From SM23-32 sp964434535 (GTDB taxonomy: Bacteria > Planctomycetota > Brocadiia > SM23-32): 64,000 bases of DNA. Shown here in pieces: positions 43,715-52,617 of this stretch. Location: contig CAYSWA010000004.1 of assembly GCA_964434535.1 (NCBI GenBank), forward strand, positions 62,001 to 126,000. Direction: 5' to 3'. The notes beneath the pieces are model-generated. The model was not told where the DNA came from. It saw nothing but the letters and a program-made list of their open reading frames with translations, and did not search any database. The position numbers were made by a program, and so were the translations under genes. Every line of letters starts with the position of its first letter. Within the stretch, counting starts at the first letter, position 1.

Positions 43715-43979
43715 CCCCCGGCGGCGTCGAGAGGCACCGTTGCGAAACGAACCGAAACGCGGCGCTCAGGCATGGCTGCGACCCCCAGCCCTACGAAGCG
43801 TACTTCACCAGTTGGCCCACGCGTTGCAAAGCAGACTTGGCGATGTCGGCCCGGGATCGTACAGCACACTGAACACTCTCCCGATGATCGCCGCACGCGG
43901 CGGATGCACGCCCCTCAGGTCCGATCCCGTATCTGAATAAGGAGCAAAGACTTGTGCCGCACCACCGGCTCCGTCGAAC
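43715..43979. other. Intergenic region between the Gam cassette and the uvrC promoter
   Basis: About 265 bases. No gene, RNA gene or clear terminator is recognised. Short A-rich runs near 43938-43950 (GAATAAGGAGCAAAG) look like a ribosome-binding site, but no sensible reading frame follows. Confidence 0.5.
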
Positions 43980-44008
43980 TCGACAGGCGCGGCGCCTTCG
44001 CCTATGAT
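43980..44008 (+). promoter_or_regulatory. Sigma70-type promoter for uvrC
   Basis: TCGACA (43980-43985), 17-bp spacer, TATGAT (44003-44008), 29 bases before the ATG. No recognisable LexA box overlaps it. Confidence 0.8.
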
Positions 44009-44037
44009 GGGGTGGGGGGCAAGAGGCGAGGCGAGGG

Positions 44038-45879
44038 ATGGCCGTCGAGACCAGCGAGAAGCTGAGGCGCAAGGTCGAGAGCCTGCCGCGACGGCCCGGC
44101 GTCTACCTGATGAAGGACGAGCGCCGGGAGGTCATCTACGTCGGCAAGGCCCGCGACCTGCGCGCCCGCGTGCGCAGCTACTTCCAGGAGGGCGCCGACG
44201 AGTGGCGCCTCATCTCCAGGCGCATCGACCAGGTCGCCGGCGTGGACGTGGTCGTGACCGACTCCGAGAAGGAAGCCTTCCTCTTGGAGAGCAACTTCAT
44301 CAAGCAGTTTCGGCCCCGTTACAACGTCTACTTCCGCGACGACAAGAGCTTCGTCAGCATCCGCATCGACCCCGGCGAGACCTACCCGCGCCCCGTCGTC
44401 ACGCGCAAGCTGGACCGGCCGAAGGCGCTGTACTTCGGCCCCTACGCCAGCGCGAAGGCGGCCCGCAAGACCGTGCGTGTCCTCCAGGACGTCTTCCCCC
44501 TGCGCAAGTGCTCCGTGCGCGAGTGCCGCCGGCGCCAGCGGCCCTGCCTCTACGCCGAGATGGGCAAGTGCATCGCACCGTGCTGCGCCGAGGTCTGCGC
44601 GGAGCAGTACGACCGCCTGGTCGAGGAGGTGGTCATGTTCCTGCGGGGCAAGGCCGACGAGCTGCTCGAACAGCTCCGCGCCGAGATGGACGAGGCGGCC
44701 CAGCGGCTCCACTACGAGCGGGCCGCCCGCATCCGCGACCGGATCCGCGCCATCGAGGCCACGCTCGAATCGCAGAAGGTCGCCTCCTCGCAGGACAGCG
44801 TCGACCGCGACATCTTCGGCCTCTGCACCGTCGGGGGCAACGTCTGGGTCGCCGCCCTGTTCGTGCGCGAGGGCAACGTGCGCGACGTGGGCACCTACCG
44901 CTTCCCGGCGGAGCTGGACAGCGAGCGGGCCATCTTCTCCTCGTTCCTGACCCAGTTCTACAGCCACAACCGGTTCATCCCCCGCCAGGTGCTGGTGCCG
45001 GTCGAGCCGGAGGCCCCGGAGCTGCTCTCCTCGTGGCTCAGCGAGAAGAAGGGGCGCAAGGTCGAGGTGACCCGCCCCCGGCGCGGCGCCAAGCGGCGGC
45101 TGGTGGAGCTGGCCACGCGCAACGCCCGCCAGGCCGAGCGCACCGCCACCACCGGGGAGGAGAAGCGGCGCCTCGAGATGGAATCGCTTCAGGACCTGCT
45201 CGGCCTGGCCGCCCTCCCGCAGGTGATCGAGTGCTTCGACATCTCCACCCTCCAGGGCCGGGAGGCCGTCGGCTCGATGGTCGTGTTCCGCGATGGCGAG
45301 CCGCACAAGTCCTCCTACCGCCACTACCGCATCCGCCGCGTGGAGGGGCAGGACGACTTCGCCATGATGCGCGAGGTTCTCTCGCGCCGCTACGCCACGG
45401 CCGAGGGGGCGCCGGACCTGGTGCTGGTGGACGGGGGCAGGGGCCAGCTCGGCGTGGCGCTGGAGGTGCTCGGCGAGGCGGCGCTCGACGCCTGCGACGT
45501 GGCCGCGCTGGCGAAGGCGCGCTCCGGCGGGGGCGTGCGGCTCAAGGGCGAGCGCGTCTTCCTTGCCGGCCGGGCCGAGCCGCTCCAGGTTCCCGAGCAG
45601 AGCTACGCCCACCGGCTGCTGACCCGCGTGCGGGACGAGGCGCACCGCTTCGCCGTCAGCTATCACCGCAAGCTGCGCCGCAAGGCGGCGATGCGCTCGC
45701 CGCTGAGGGAGGTGCCCGGCGTGGGCAAGGTCATCGAGCGCCGGCTCATCGAGGCGTTCGGCGGCCTCAACAAGGTCAAGCGGACCAGCGTCGAGGAGCT
45801 GGCGACCGTCCGGGGCGTCAGCGAGCGCCTGGCCCGGGCGATCCGGAAGGCCCTCACCGCGGAGGGCGACGAGGGATGA
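44038..45879 (+). CDS. uvrC: Excinuclease ABC subunit C
   Basis: 613 residues, the dual-incision nuclease of nucleotide excision repair. N-terminal GIY-YIG domain (PRRPGVYLMKD and VIYVGKARDLRARV, residues 17-50), a cysteine-rich insert (CSVRECRRRQRPC...CIAPCC), a UVR motif near 205-240, the RNase H-like C-terminal nuclease (IECFDISTLQG, DLVLVDGGRGQL) and a helix-hairpin-helix pair (VPGVGKVIERRLIEAFGG) at the end. Complete and normal in length. It has its own promoter but stands next to the S24/Gam cassette. Its stop codon lies inside a heptamer repeat. Confidence 0.97.
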   Translation: MAVETSEKLRRKVESLPRRPGVYLMKDERREVIYVGKARDLRARVRSYFQEGADEWRLISRRIDQVAGVDVVVTDSEKEAFLLESNFIKQFRPRYNVYFRDDKSFVSIRIDPGETYPRPVVTRKLDRPKALYFGPYASAKAARKTVRVLQDVFPLRKCSVRECRRRQRPCLYAEMGKCIAPCCAEVCAEQYDRLVEEVVMFLRGKADELLEQLRAEMDEAAQRLHYERAARIRDRIRAIEATLESQKVASSQDSVDRDIFGLCTVGGNVWVAALFVREGNVRDVGTYRFPAELDSERAIFSSFLTQFYSHNRFIPRQVLVPVEPEAPELLSSWLSEKKGRKVEVTRPRRGAKRRLVELATRNARQAERTATTGEEKRRLEMESLQDLLGLAALPQVIECFDISTLQGREAVGSMVVFRDGEPHKSSYRHYRIRRVEGQDDFAMMREVLSRRYATAEGAPDLVLVDGGRGQLGVALEVLGEAALDACDVAALAKARSGGGVRLKGERVFLAGRAEPLQVPEQSYAHRLLTRVRDEAHRFAVSYHRKLRRKAAMRSPLREVPGVGKVIERRLIEAFGGLNKVKRTSVEELATVRGVSERLARAIRKALTAEGDEG

Positions 45880-45957
45880 AGTGGGAAGGATGAAGGTTGA
45901 AGTGGGCCGCCCCCCTCGATCTCGTCCTCGCCCGTGACGGCGTTGGCGCGCCGGCGG
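45873..45957. repeat. Heptad repeats at the uvrC stop and up to mreD
   Basis: Perfect heptads from 45874: GGATGAA, GTGGGAA, GGATGAA, GGTTGAA, GTGGGCC. The uvrC TGA (45877-45879) lies in the first one. The stretch CTCGATCTCG after it recurs near 46631. A related purine-rich block occurs at 46590-46620 and after trpG at 15572. Confidence 0.8.
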
Positions 45958-46461
45958 TCAGCTCGGCTCGAAGTCGGCCGAGCGCTCCACCACGCCGACG
46001 GCCCGCAGCGCCGCGAAGCCGAGCGGGCTGATGGCGGCGGTGAAGGCGGCCTGCCCCAGCGCCCGGCGAAGCAGCGGCCCAAAGTCCGCCCCCGGCGAGA
46101 GCAGGGCCGTGCCCGCCGCCAGCGCCGCCCCGCAGGCGGCGACGAAAGCGAACGTGAGCAAGACGTCCACCAGGGCGGACTCGCGCACCAGCCGCCGCCT
46201 GAGGGCGATCAACAGCGCCGTGGCCGGCAGGAACGCCAGCGCGCTCGCGCCGAGGCGGCCGGCCGAGCCCATGTCCCGCAGCAGCCCGAGCAGCAGCGCC
46301 GCGTAGAGGGCCTGCTTCGGGCGCGCCTCCAGCGCGAGGAAGACCACGGCCAGGTAGATCAGGTCCGGCCGCATGAACCGGTAGCTGAAGCGCTGCACCA
46401 CGCAGACCTGGAGCAGGAAGAGCGCGAGGGCGCAGGCGATCAGGCGGGGCGTTCGGGTCAT
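45958..46461 (-). CDS. mreD: Rod-shape-determining membrane protein MreD
   Basis: 167 residues, almost wholly hydrophobic with about five to six membrane helices. The N-terminal pattern (LFLLQVCVVQRFSYRF, RPDLIYLAVVFLALE, ALYAALLLGLLRDMGSAGRL) is typical of MreD, which links MreB filaments to wall synthesis. mreB and mreC are not adjacent, so the cluster is split. It faces uvrC with 78 repeat-filled bases between. No clear promoter is visible in the repeat-rich upstream region. Confidence 0.8.
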   Translation of the reverse strand: MTRTPRLIACALALFLLQVCVVQRFSYRFMRPDLIYLAVVFLALEARPKQALYAALLLGLLRDMGSAGRLGASALAFLPATALLIALRRRLVRESALVDVLLTFAFVAACGAALAAGTALLSPGADFGPLLRRALGQAAFTAAISPLGFAALRAVGVVERSADFEPS

Positions 46462-46879
46462 GGCTCCGGGGGCGATTCTGCGCCCCCGGCGGGGCCGGAA
46501 GCAAGGGACGGTCGCTTAGCACGGGCCTACTGCGCCGAAGTGGCTTCGGCTACGAAGGCTGGAAGGCGCGGAGGGCACGGAGAAAGGCGAAGGAAAGGGG
46601 GAAGGCGGAAGGATGAAGTGGCGGCGGCCTCTCGATCTCGCTCTCGGACGTTGCTCGTTGCTGGTTGTTCGTTGCTCGTGCGGCTTGTCTGGCGCAGCCG
46701 GCCGCAGCAGGTCACGGCTCTGCAATAGCTCCTAAGCGGGGCGACGGCGCCGCGTGACCGGCGCCTGGTGGGAGGATGTCTCGGCGTCCGGCCGCCCCGG
46801 GGCCTGCACGCGGCCCGGATCGGGCGGGGGTGCGGCGCCGTCGCCCCTTGCGTTGCTGTATACGGCTCCCGGCCCGGCG
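46462..46879. repeat. Repeat mosaic between mreD and the efflux operon end
   Basis: 418 bases without a gene. In order: purine heptads (about 46580-46620), CTCGATCTCG (46631), heptamers GTTGCTC, GTTGCTG, GTTGTTC, GTTGCTC then GTGCGGC (46650-46684), and a partial copy of the valS-linked element (46694-46732, about 37 of 40 bases identical to 5287-5326). The remainder (46740-46879) shows no recognised signal. Confidence 0.75.
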
Positions 46880-48151
46880 CTATTCGTGGCGCAGGGCCTC
46901 GATCGGGTCCATGTGAGCGGCGCGATAGGCCGGGTAAATGCCGAAGACGACGCCGACGGCGGCGCTGATGCCGAAGGCGAGCATCAACGACCAGACGGTG
47001 ACGATGGTGCGCATGCCGGCGAAGCGCTGGACCAGGTAGGGCGCCACGATCCCGAGGGCGATACCCAGCAGGCCGCCGAACAGGGCGAGCAGGAGCGTCT
47101 CGGTGAGGAACTGGAAGACGATGTGGCGCCGCTTGGCGCCCATGGCGCGGCGGATGCCGATCTCCCGCGTGCGCTCCAGCACCGTGGCCAGCGTGATGTT
47201 CATGATGCCGATGCCGCCGACCAGCAGGCTGATGGCGGCGATCGAGCCGAGCACGATGCTGAATATGCGCTTGGTGCGCCGCGCCTGCACCAGCAGTTGC
47301 AGGGGCACGATGAGCTGGTAGTCGGCCTTGTCGTGCGTGGACTGCAGGATCTGCGCGATGACGCTCTCGGCGCGCCGCACCTCGTCCAGCGAGGCGATCT
47401 GCACGATCGCCTCGTGGTACTCGACCTTCTCGGCCTCCATGGTGCCGCCGGTTCGGTGGATGGTGTTCGGCCCCCAGAACAGGTTCATGGTCGTCAGGGG
47501 GATGTAGAGCTCGCTGTTGGGGTCGCCGGCCCTCTCGGCGCCGGCCAGCTCGCCGCGGGCGAACGAGGTCATGATGCCGACGACGCGGAAGCGCAGCTCC
47601 CCGCGCAGGATCGTGGAGCCGAGGGCGCCGCCGAGCGGGAAGAGGACCCGGGCGGCGTCCTTGCCCAGCACGCAGACGTTGGCCTTGCGGTCCATGTCGG
47701 CCGGGCTCAGGAACCGGCCTTTCAGCACGGTGGAGTTGGTCACCTCCAGGTGGGCGGGGACGGTGCCGACGATCTGCGTGTCGAGCCGCCGGCTGCCCCG
47801 GTAGACGTTCTCGCGCACCTTGCGCGAGGGCACCACCCGCGTGACGCCCGGCACATCGCGCATGCGCACCACGTCGCGCTGCTTCAGGCCGTACTCGATC
47901 AAGACGCTCTGCGTCTCGGCGGCGCTCTGGCCCTGGGGCGGCTTGACGCTCTGGATGATGATGTTGTGGCTGCCCAGCTTGCGTATCTGCTCCTGGGCCT
48001 CTTCGCCGGCGCCGGTGCCGATGGCGAGCATGGCGATGACCGAGCAGACGCCGAACGTGATGCCGAGCATGGTCAGGCCGCTGCGCATCTTGTGCAGCCA
48101 GAGGCTCTTCAGCCCTGCCCTGAGGGTGCGTTTGAGCTGGAATCCGATCAT
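46880..48151 (-). CDS. MacB/FtsX-type ABC transporter permease
   Basis: 423 residues: one membrane helix near the N-terminus (HKMRSGLTMLGITFGVCSVIAMLAIG), a large periplasmic domain, then three helices in the FtsX block (AAISLLVGGIGIMNITLATV, TREIGIRRAMGAKRRHI). This is the type VII (MacB-like) mechanotransmission permease, with the ATPase on a separate chain. Last gene of the TetR-headed operon; it starts 14 bases after the ATPase stop. Confidence 0.92.
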   Translation of the reverse strand: MIGFQLKRTLRAGLKSLWLHKMRSGLTMLGITFGVCSVIAMLAIGTGAGEEAQEQIRKLGSHNIIIQSVKPPQGQSAAETQSVLIEYGLKQRDVVRMRDVPGVTRVVPSRKVRENVYRGSRRLDTQIVGTVPAHLEVTNSTVLKGRFLSPADMDRKANVCVLGKDAARVLFPLGGALGSTILRGELRFRVVGIMTSFARGELAGAERAGDPNSELYIPLTTMNLFWGPNTIHRTGGTMEAEKVEYHEAIVQIASLDEVRRAESVIAQILQSTHDKADYQLIVPLQLLVQARRTKRIFSIVLGSIAAISLLVGGIGIMNITLATVLERTREIGIRRAMGAKRRHIVFQFLTETLLLALFGGLLGIALGIVAPYLVQRFAGMRTIVTVWSLMLAFGISAAVGVVFGIYPAYRAAHMDPIEALRHE

Positions 48152-48165
48152 GGCTCTCTCTCTTC

Positions 48166-48858
<693 letters not shown>

Positions 48859-48874
48859 CTCGCGGGTTCGCTCC

Positions 48875-50635
48875 TCAGCCCTGGGGCCCCTGAGGGTTGC
48901 TCTGCGGGCTCATGCCCCGGCGCTGCCCGCCCGGCCCCTCGCCGCCGGCCGGTCCCTCGGCGGCCGGGCCAGCGGGTCCGGGCGCTCCCGGCAGCTCGGC
49001 GCCTTCGCCCGCGGCCCTCTTGGCCGCCTCCTCGGCGGCCCGCACCTTCTCCTCCAGCTCGCTCTCGTCCGCCTGCGTTGGGGGCGCCAGGAAGACCTCC
49101 TCGCCGACGTTCAGGCCGCTGCGTATCTCCGCGTGGCGCTCGGAGGCATGCCCCGTCTCCACCTCTCGCACCCGGGGGCCGGTCGGGCCCAGCACCCAGC
49201 AGAAGCTGCGCCCTTTGTAGCGTTTCACGGCGGAGGTGGGCACCCGGATGACGTCCTGCACGTAGGCCACCACCACCTGGGCGGAGGCCGACATGCCGGG
49301 GATGAAGACCTGCGGCATCTCATCGAGCGCCACGTCGATCTCGTAGACCTTCGAGTCGGGGTTGAGCCAGGCGTGCTCGGCGCTGGCCACCGGGCTGACG
49401 CGCGCCACGCGGCCGGTGAGCACCTCGCCGGGGGATGCCTCCAGCGTGATGACGGCCGGCTGGCCGAGCTTGACCTTGTCGATGTCCTGCTCGGGGATGC
49501 TCATGCGCGCCGCCAGGGTGCTCAGGTCGGGGATGCGCACGATGGTCTGGTTCTGCTGCACGGTGGCGCCCTGCTCGATGCTCTGGCGGCGGCGTTCCCA
49601 CGGGTTGGTGGCGCCGCCGTAGATGATGCGGCCGGGCTGGGGAGCGCGGATGGTGCATTTGGCGATCATGTCCCGCGTCTTGGCCAGGCGTTCCTTCTCC
49701 AGCTCGTAGCTGGCCCTGGCGGATTTCAGCTCGGCCTCGGCCTGGGCCAGCTCGCTCTCGGCGCGGGCCTTTACGCGCTCCAGGTCGCGCTGGCTCTCCG
49801 TCACGTCGCTGTAGCGCTGCTCGGCTTCCTTGGGCAGCGTGTAGCGCTTCAGCAGGCGCAGCTCCTCGTTGGCGGCCTCTACCTTGATGCGCCGGCGGGT
49901 GACGGCCAGATGGTCGGCGGCCAGCTCGTTGCGGTTGACGAAGCCTTTCTCGTAGAGCTTCTGTGTCCACTGGAGCGTGTCTTCGGCGCGCGTCAGCTCT
50001 TCTCCGGCGAGCTGGACCTGGCTCTCCAGGTCGCGCAGCGCCTGGCGGGCCAGCCCCCCCAGGGCCGTCTCCTCGGCCAGGGCGGCGAAGTGTGCCCCGC
50101 CTTCCAGCACCCGGGCCCCAAGGTCCGCCCCCAGGTATCGTTCCAGCTCCATCCGGGCGAACTTCACGTTCAGCTCGGCGATGGCGATGTTGCTCTCGTT
50201 CTGCTTGAGCTGGATCTCGTAGTCCTCCTGGGCCTCGGTGTGGGCGGCCTCGGCGTCGTAGAAGCTGATCTGGCGGTCTGCCTCGCGCTCCTCCAGCCCG
50301 CTGGAGTCGAGCTGCACGATGACCTTGCCCTCGGCCACGTCTTGCTCGGTCAGGAGGGTGCCTTCGTCGACGATCTGCAGGATCGTGGCCGAGCCCTCGA
50401 CCTCGCACTTGACCTCGTAGGGCTTCATCGCCCAGAGCGCGCCGCGCTGGCCGATGGTGACGAGCAGGCCGCCGCGCTGCACCTGGACGGTTGGCACCAG
50501 CGTGTCGAGCCGGCCGGCGCCGGGGCGAGTCAGCAGCCCGAGCGCCATGGCGATCAGGGCCAGCACGCTGACGAGAACCGCCCCGCCGAGGCGCCGGCGG
50601 GTCAGCCGTCTCTTTGTCCGCTCGGCGCGGCTCAT
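48875..50635 (-). CDS. Membrane-fusion (HlyD/MacA-type) periplasmic adaptor, second copy
   Basis: 586 residues. An N-terminal membrane anchor (about 18-36) is followed by half of the lipoyl domain, a long alpha-helical hairpin (about 120-320, NESNIAIAELNVKFARMELE, LPKEAEQRYSDV), the second lipoyl half (CTIRAPQPGRIIYGG), beta-barrel and membrane-proximal domains, and a C-terminal Gly/Pro-rich tail. It shares long identical stretches with the neighbouring adaptor, so the two are tandem duplicates. It overlaps that gene by four bases (ATGA). Confidence 0.88.
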   Translation of the reverse strand: MSRAERTKRRLTRRRLGGAVLVSVLALIAMALGLLTRPGAGRLDTLVPTVQVQRGGLLVTIGQRGALWAMKPYEVKCEVEGSATILQIVDEGTLLTEQDVAEGKVIVQLDSSGLEEREADRQISFYDAEAAHTEAQEDYEIQLKQNESNIAIAELNVKFARMELERYLGADLGARVLEGGAHFAALAEETALGGLARQALRDLESQVQLAGEELTRAEDTLQWTQKLYEKGFVNRNELAADHLAVTRRRIKVEAANEELRLLKRYTLPKEAEQRYSDVTESQRDLERVKARAESELAQAEAELKSARASYELEKERLAKTRDMIAKCTIRAPQPGRIIYGGATNPWERRRQSIEQGATVQQNQTIVRIPDLSTLAARMSIPEQDIDKVKLGQPAVITLEASPGEVLTGRVARVSPVASAEHAWLNPDSKVYEIDVALDEMPQVFIPGMSASAQVVVAYVQDVIRVPTSAVKRYKGRSFCWVLGPTGPRVREVETGHASERHAEIRSGLNVGEEVFLAPPTQADESELEEKVRAAEEAAKRAAGEGAELPGAPGPAGPAAEGPAGGEGPGGQRRGMSPQSNPQGPQG

Positions 50636-52617
50636 TGCCTCGGCCCCTCTCCTTGCCGGGCGCCGCCCTGCTGGCGGCGCTCAGCCGGCGGCGGCGGGCC
50701 GCCCTGGAAGCGCTGGAGCATCTGGCGCAGGGCGTCGCGCTGGTCTTCGGGCAGCTCGCGCAAGAGCTCCTCGACCCTTGCGGCCCGCTCCTGCTCGGGC
50801 AGATCCCGCAGCTCGCGCAGCTTCGGGCCGACGGTGGCCCAGTCGAGCGGCGGCATGGCGCCCGGCGGGCCGGGCCCCTCGGCGGGGGCCGGCTCCTGCG
50901 GGGCCTCCTGCGGCGGCGCGGCCTCCTCCAGCTTCTCGGCCACGTGCTCGAGCACCTCCTCCGGCGCGGGCGCGGCTTCCCAGGTCTCCTCGCCCAGGAA
51001 CTCGCCCGGCGCCAGCCGCACCAGCTCGCCGAGTTCGAGGCCGTCGCGGATCTCGACCAACTCCCCGGTGAAGTGCCCCGTCTTGACCGGGCGCACCTGT
51101 GGCCCGCGCGGCCCTTCCACCAGGCAGACGTGCTGGCCGCCGTAGGAGGTGACCGCCTCCAGCGGCACGTAGAGCACGTCTTTCAGATCGGCGATGATGA
51201 TCTCGGCCGTGGCCGTCATGCCCGGGGTGAGGCCGCCGTCGACCTCCTCCAGCGCGACGTCGGTCTCGTAGACCTTGATCTCGGGGTTGAGCCATGCGTG
51301 CGCCGAGCTGGCCACGGGGCTGGTGCGCACGACCTTGCCGGGGAAGGTCCGGCCGGGGATGGCCTCGACGGTGACGATCGCCTTCTGGCCTCTCTGGACC
51401 TTCTGGATGTCGGTCTCGTGCAGGTTCACCTGCGCCGCCAGCGTGGAGAGCTCGGGGATGACGAGGATCGACTCGTTCTGGCGCACCTCGCCCCCCTCAC
51501 GGATCGGGTCGCGCCTGCGGCGCCTGGGATCGGAGGTGGAGGCGTAGACGACGCGGCCCGGCTTCGGCGCACGGATCACGCACTTCTCGACCATCTCCCG
51601 GAACTTCTCGAACCGTTCCTTCTCCAGCTTGTAGCTCGCCTTGCGGGACTTCAGGCCGGCCTCGGCCTGGGCAAGCTGGCTGCGGGCCCGGGCCATCACG
51701 CGGTCCAGGTCGCGCAGGTACTCCACGTAGTCGCTGTAGCGCTGCTCGGCCTCCTTGGGCAGCGTGTAGCGCTCGAACAGGCGCAGCTCCTCGCGGGCGG
51801 ACTCCAGCTCGATGCGCCGCCGAGTCACGGCGAGCTGGTCGGCCGTCAGTTCGTTGCGGTTCACGTAGCCCCTATCGAGCAGCTTCGAGGTCCACTCCAG
51901 GGTCTCCTCGGCGCGGGTCAGCTCCTCGTTGGCGAGCTGGACCTGGGCCTCCAGGTCGCGCAGCGTCTGCTGCGCCGTGCCGCCCAGCAGGGGGTTTGCG
52001 CCGAGCTCGGCGAAGCCCGCCGCTGCATCGATCACCTGCCCGGCCAGCTCGGCCCCCAGGTAGCGCTCCAGCTCCATGCGCGCGAACTTCACGTTCAGCT
52101 CGGCGATGGCGACGTTGCTCTCGTTCTGCTTTTTCTGGATGGCCAGGCTCTCCTCGGCCTGCTTGTAGGACGCCTCGGCCCGGTAGAAGCTGATCTCCTT
52201 GCTGCTGCGCGTCTCCTCCAGGTCCGAGGAGTCGAGCCGCACCAGCACCTTGCCGTTCTCGACGTCCTCTGCGGTGATGGCCGTGCCTTCGTCGACGATC
52301 TCGATGATCGTGCGGCGGCCCTCCACCTCGCTCTTGATCTCGAGCGATTCCATGGCCGTCAGCGCCCCGCCCTCGGTCACGGAGACGGTCAGGTCGCCCC
52401 GGCGCACCGGCGCGGTGCGCACCTGCGGCGCTGCGCCCCGGGCCGCCGGCTGCGCGGCCAGCCCGTAGGCCAGCGCCGCCGCCGCAATCACCGCCAGCAC
52501 GATGCCCCCGATGACGAGGCCCCGGTTGAGCCGCGGCCGCTCGGCGCCGCTCTGCTTGCGAGGGTCCACCACGGGGGTGCCGGTCCCGCCGGCCGGCGTC
52601 TTGTCACTCGTACTCAT
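50632..52617 (-). CDS. Membrane-fusion (HlyD/MacA-type) periplasmic adaptor, first copy
   Basis: 661 residues. Anchor helix at about 33-52, lipoyl and hairpin domains as in its partner (NESNVAIAELNVKFARMELE, TLPKEAEQRYSDYVEYL, CVIRAPKPGRVVYAS). It has a longer C-terminal extension (from about 560) that is acidic and then Gln/Arg/Pro-rich and is not part of the usual family. Two adaptors in one operon might form a heterohexamer or serve alternative pumps. It overlaps the TolC-like gene by 14 bases. Confidence 0.88.
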   Translation of the reverse strand: MSTSDKTPAGGTGTPVVDPRKQSGAERPRLNRGLVIGGIVLAVIAAAALAYGLAAQPAARGAAPQVRTAPVRRGDLTVSVTEGGALTAMESLEIKSEVEGRRTIIEIVDEGTAITAEDVENGKVLVRLDSSDLEETRSSKEISFYRAEASYKQAEESLAIQKKQNESNVAIAELNVKFARMELERYLGAELAGQVIDAAAGFAELGANPLLGGTAQQTLRDLEAQVQLANEELTRAEETLEWTSKLLDRGYVNRNELTADQLAVTRRRIELESAREELRLFERYTLPKEAEQRYSDYVEYLRDLDRVMARARSQLAQAEAGLKSRKASYKLEKERFEKFREMVEKCVIRAPKPGRVVYASTSDPRRRRRDPIREGGEVRQNESILVIPELSTLAAQVNLHETDIQKVQRGQKAIVTVEAIPGRTFPGKVVRTSPVASSAHAWLNPEIKVYETDVALEEVDGGLTPGMTATAEIIIADLKDVLYVPLEAVTSYGGQHVCLVEGPRGPQVRPVKTGHFTGELVEIRDGLELGELVRLAPGEFLGEETWEAAPAPEEVLEHVAEKLEEAAPPQEAPQEPAPAEGPGPPGAMPPLDWATVGPKLRELRDLPEQERAARVEELLRELPEDQRDALRQMLQRFQGGPPPPAERRQQGGARQGEGPRQ

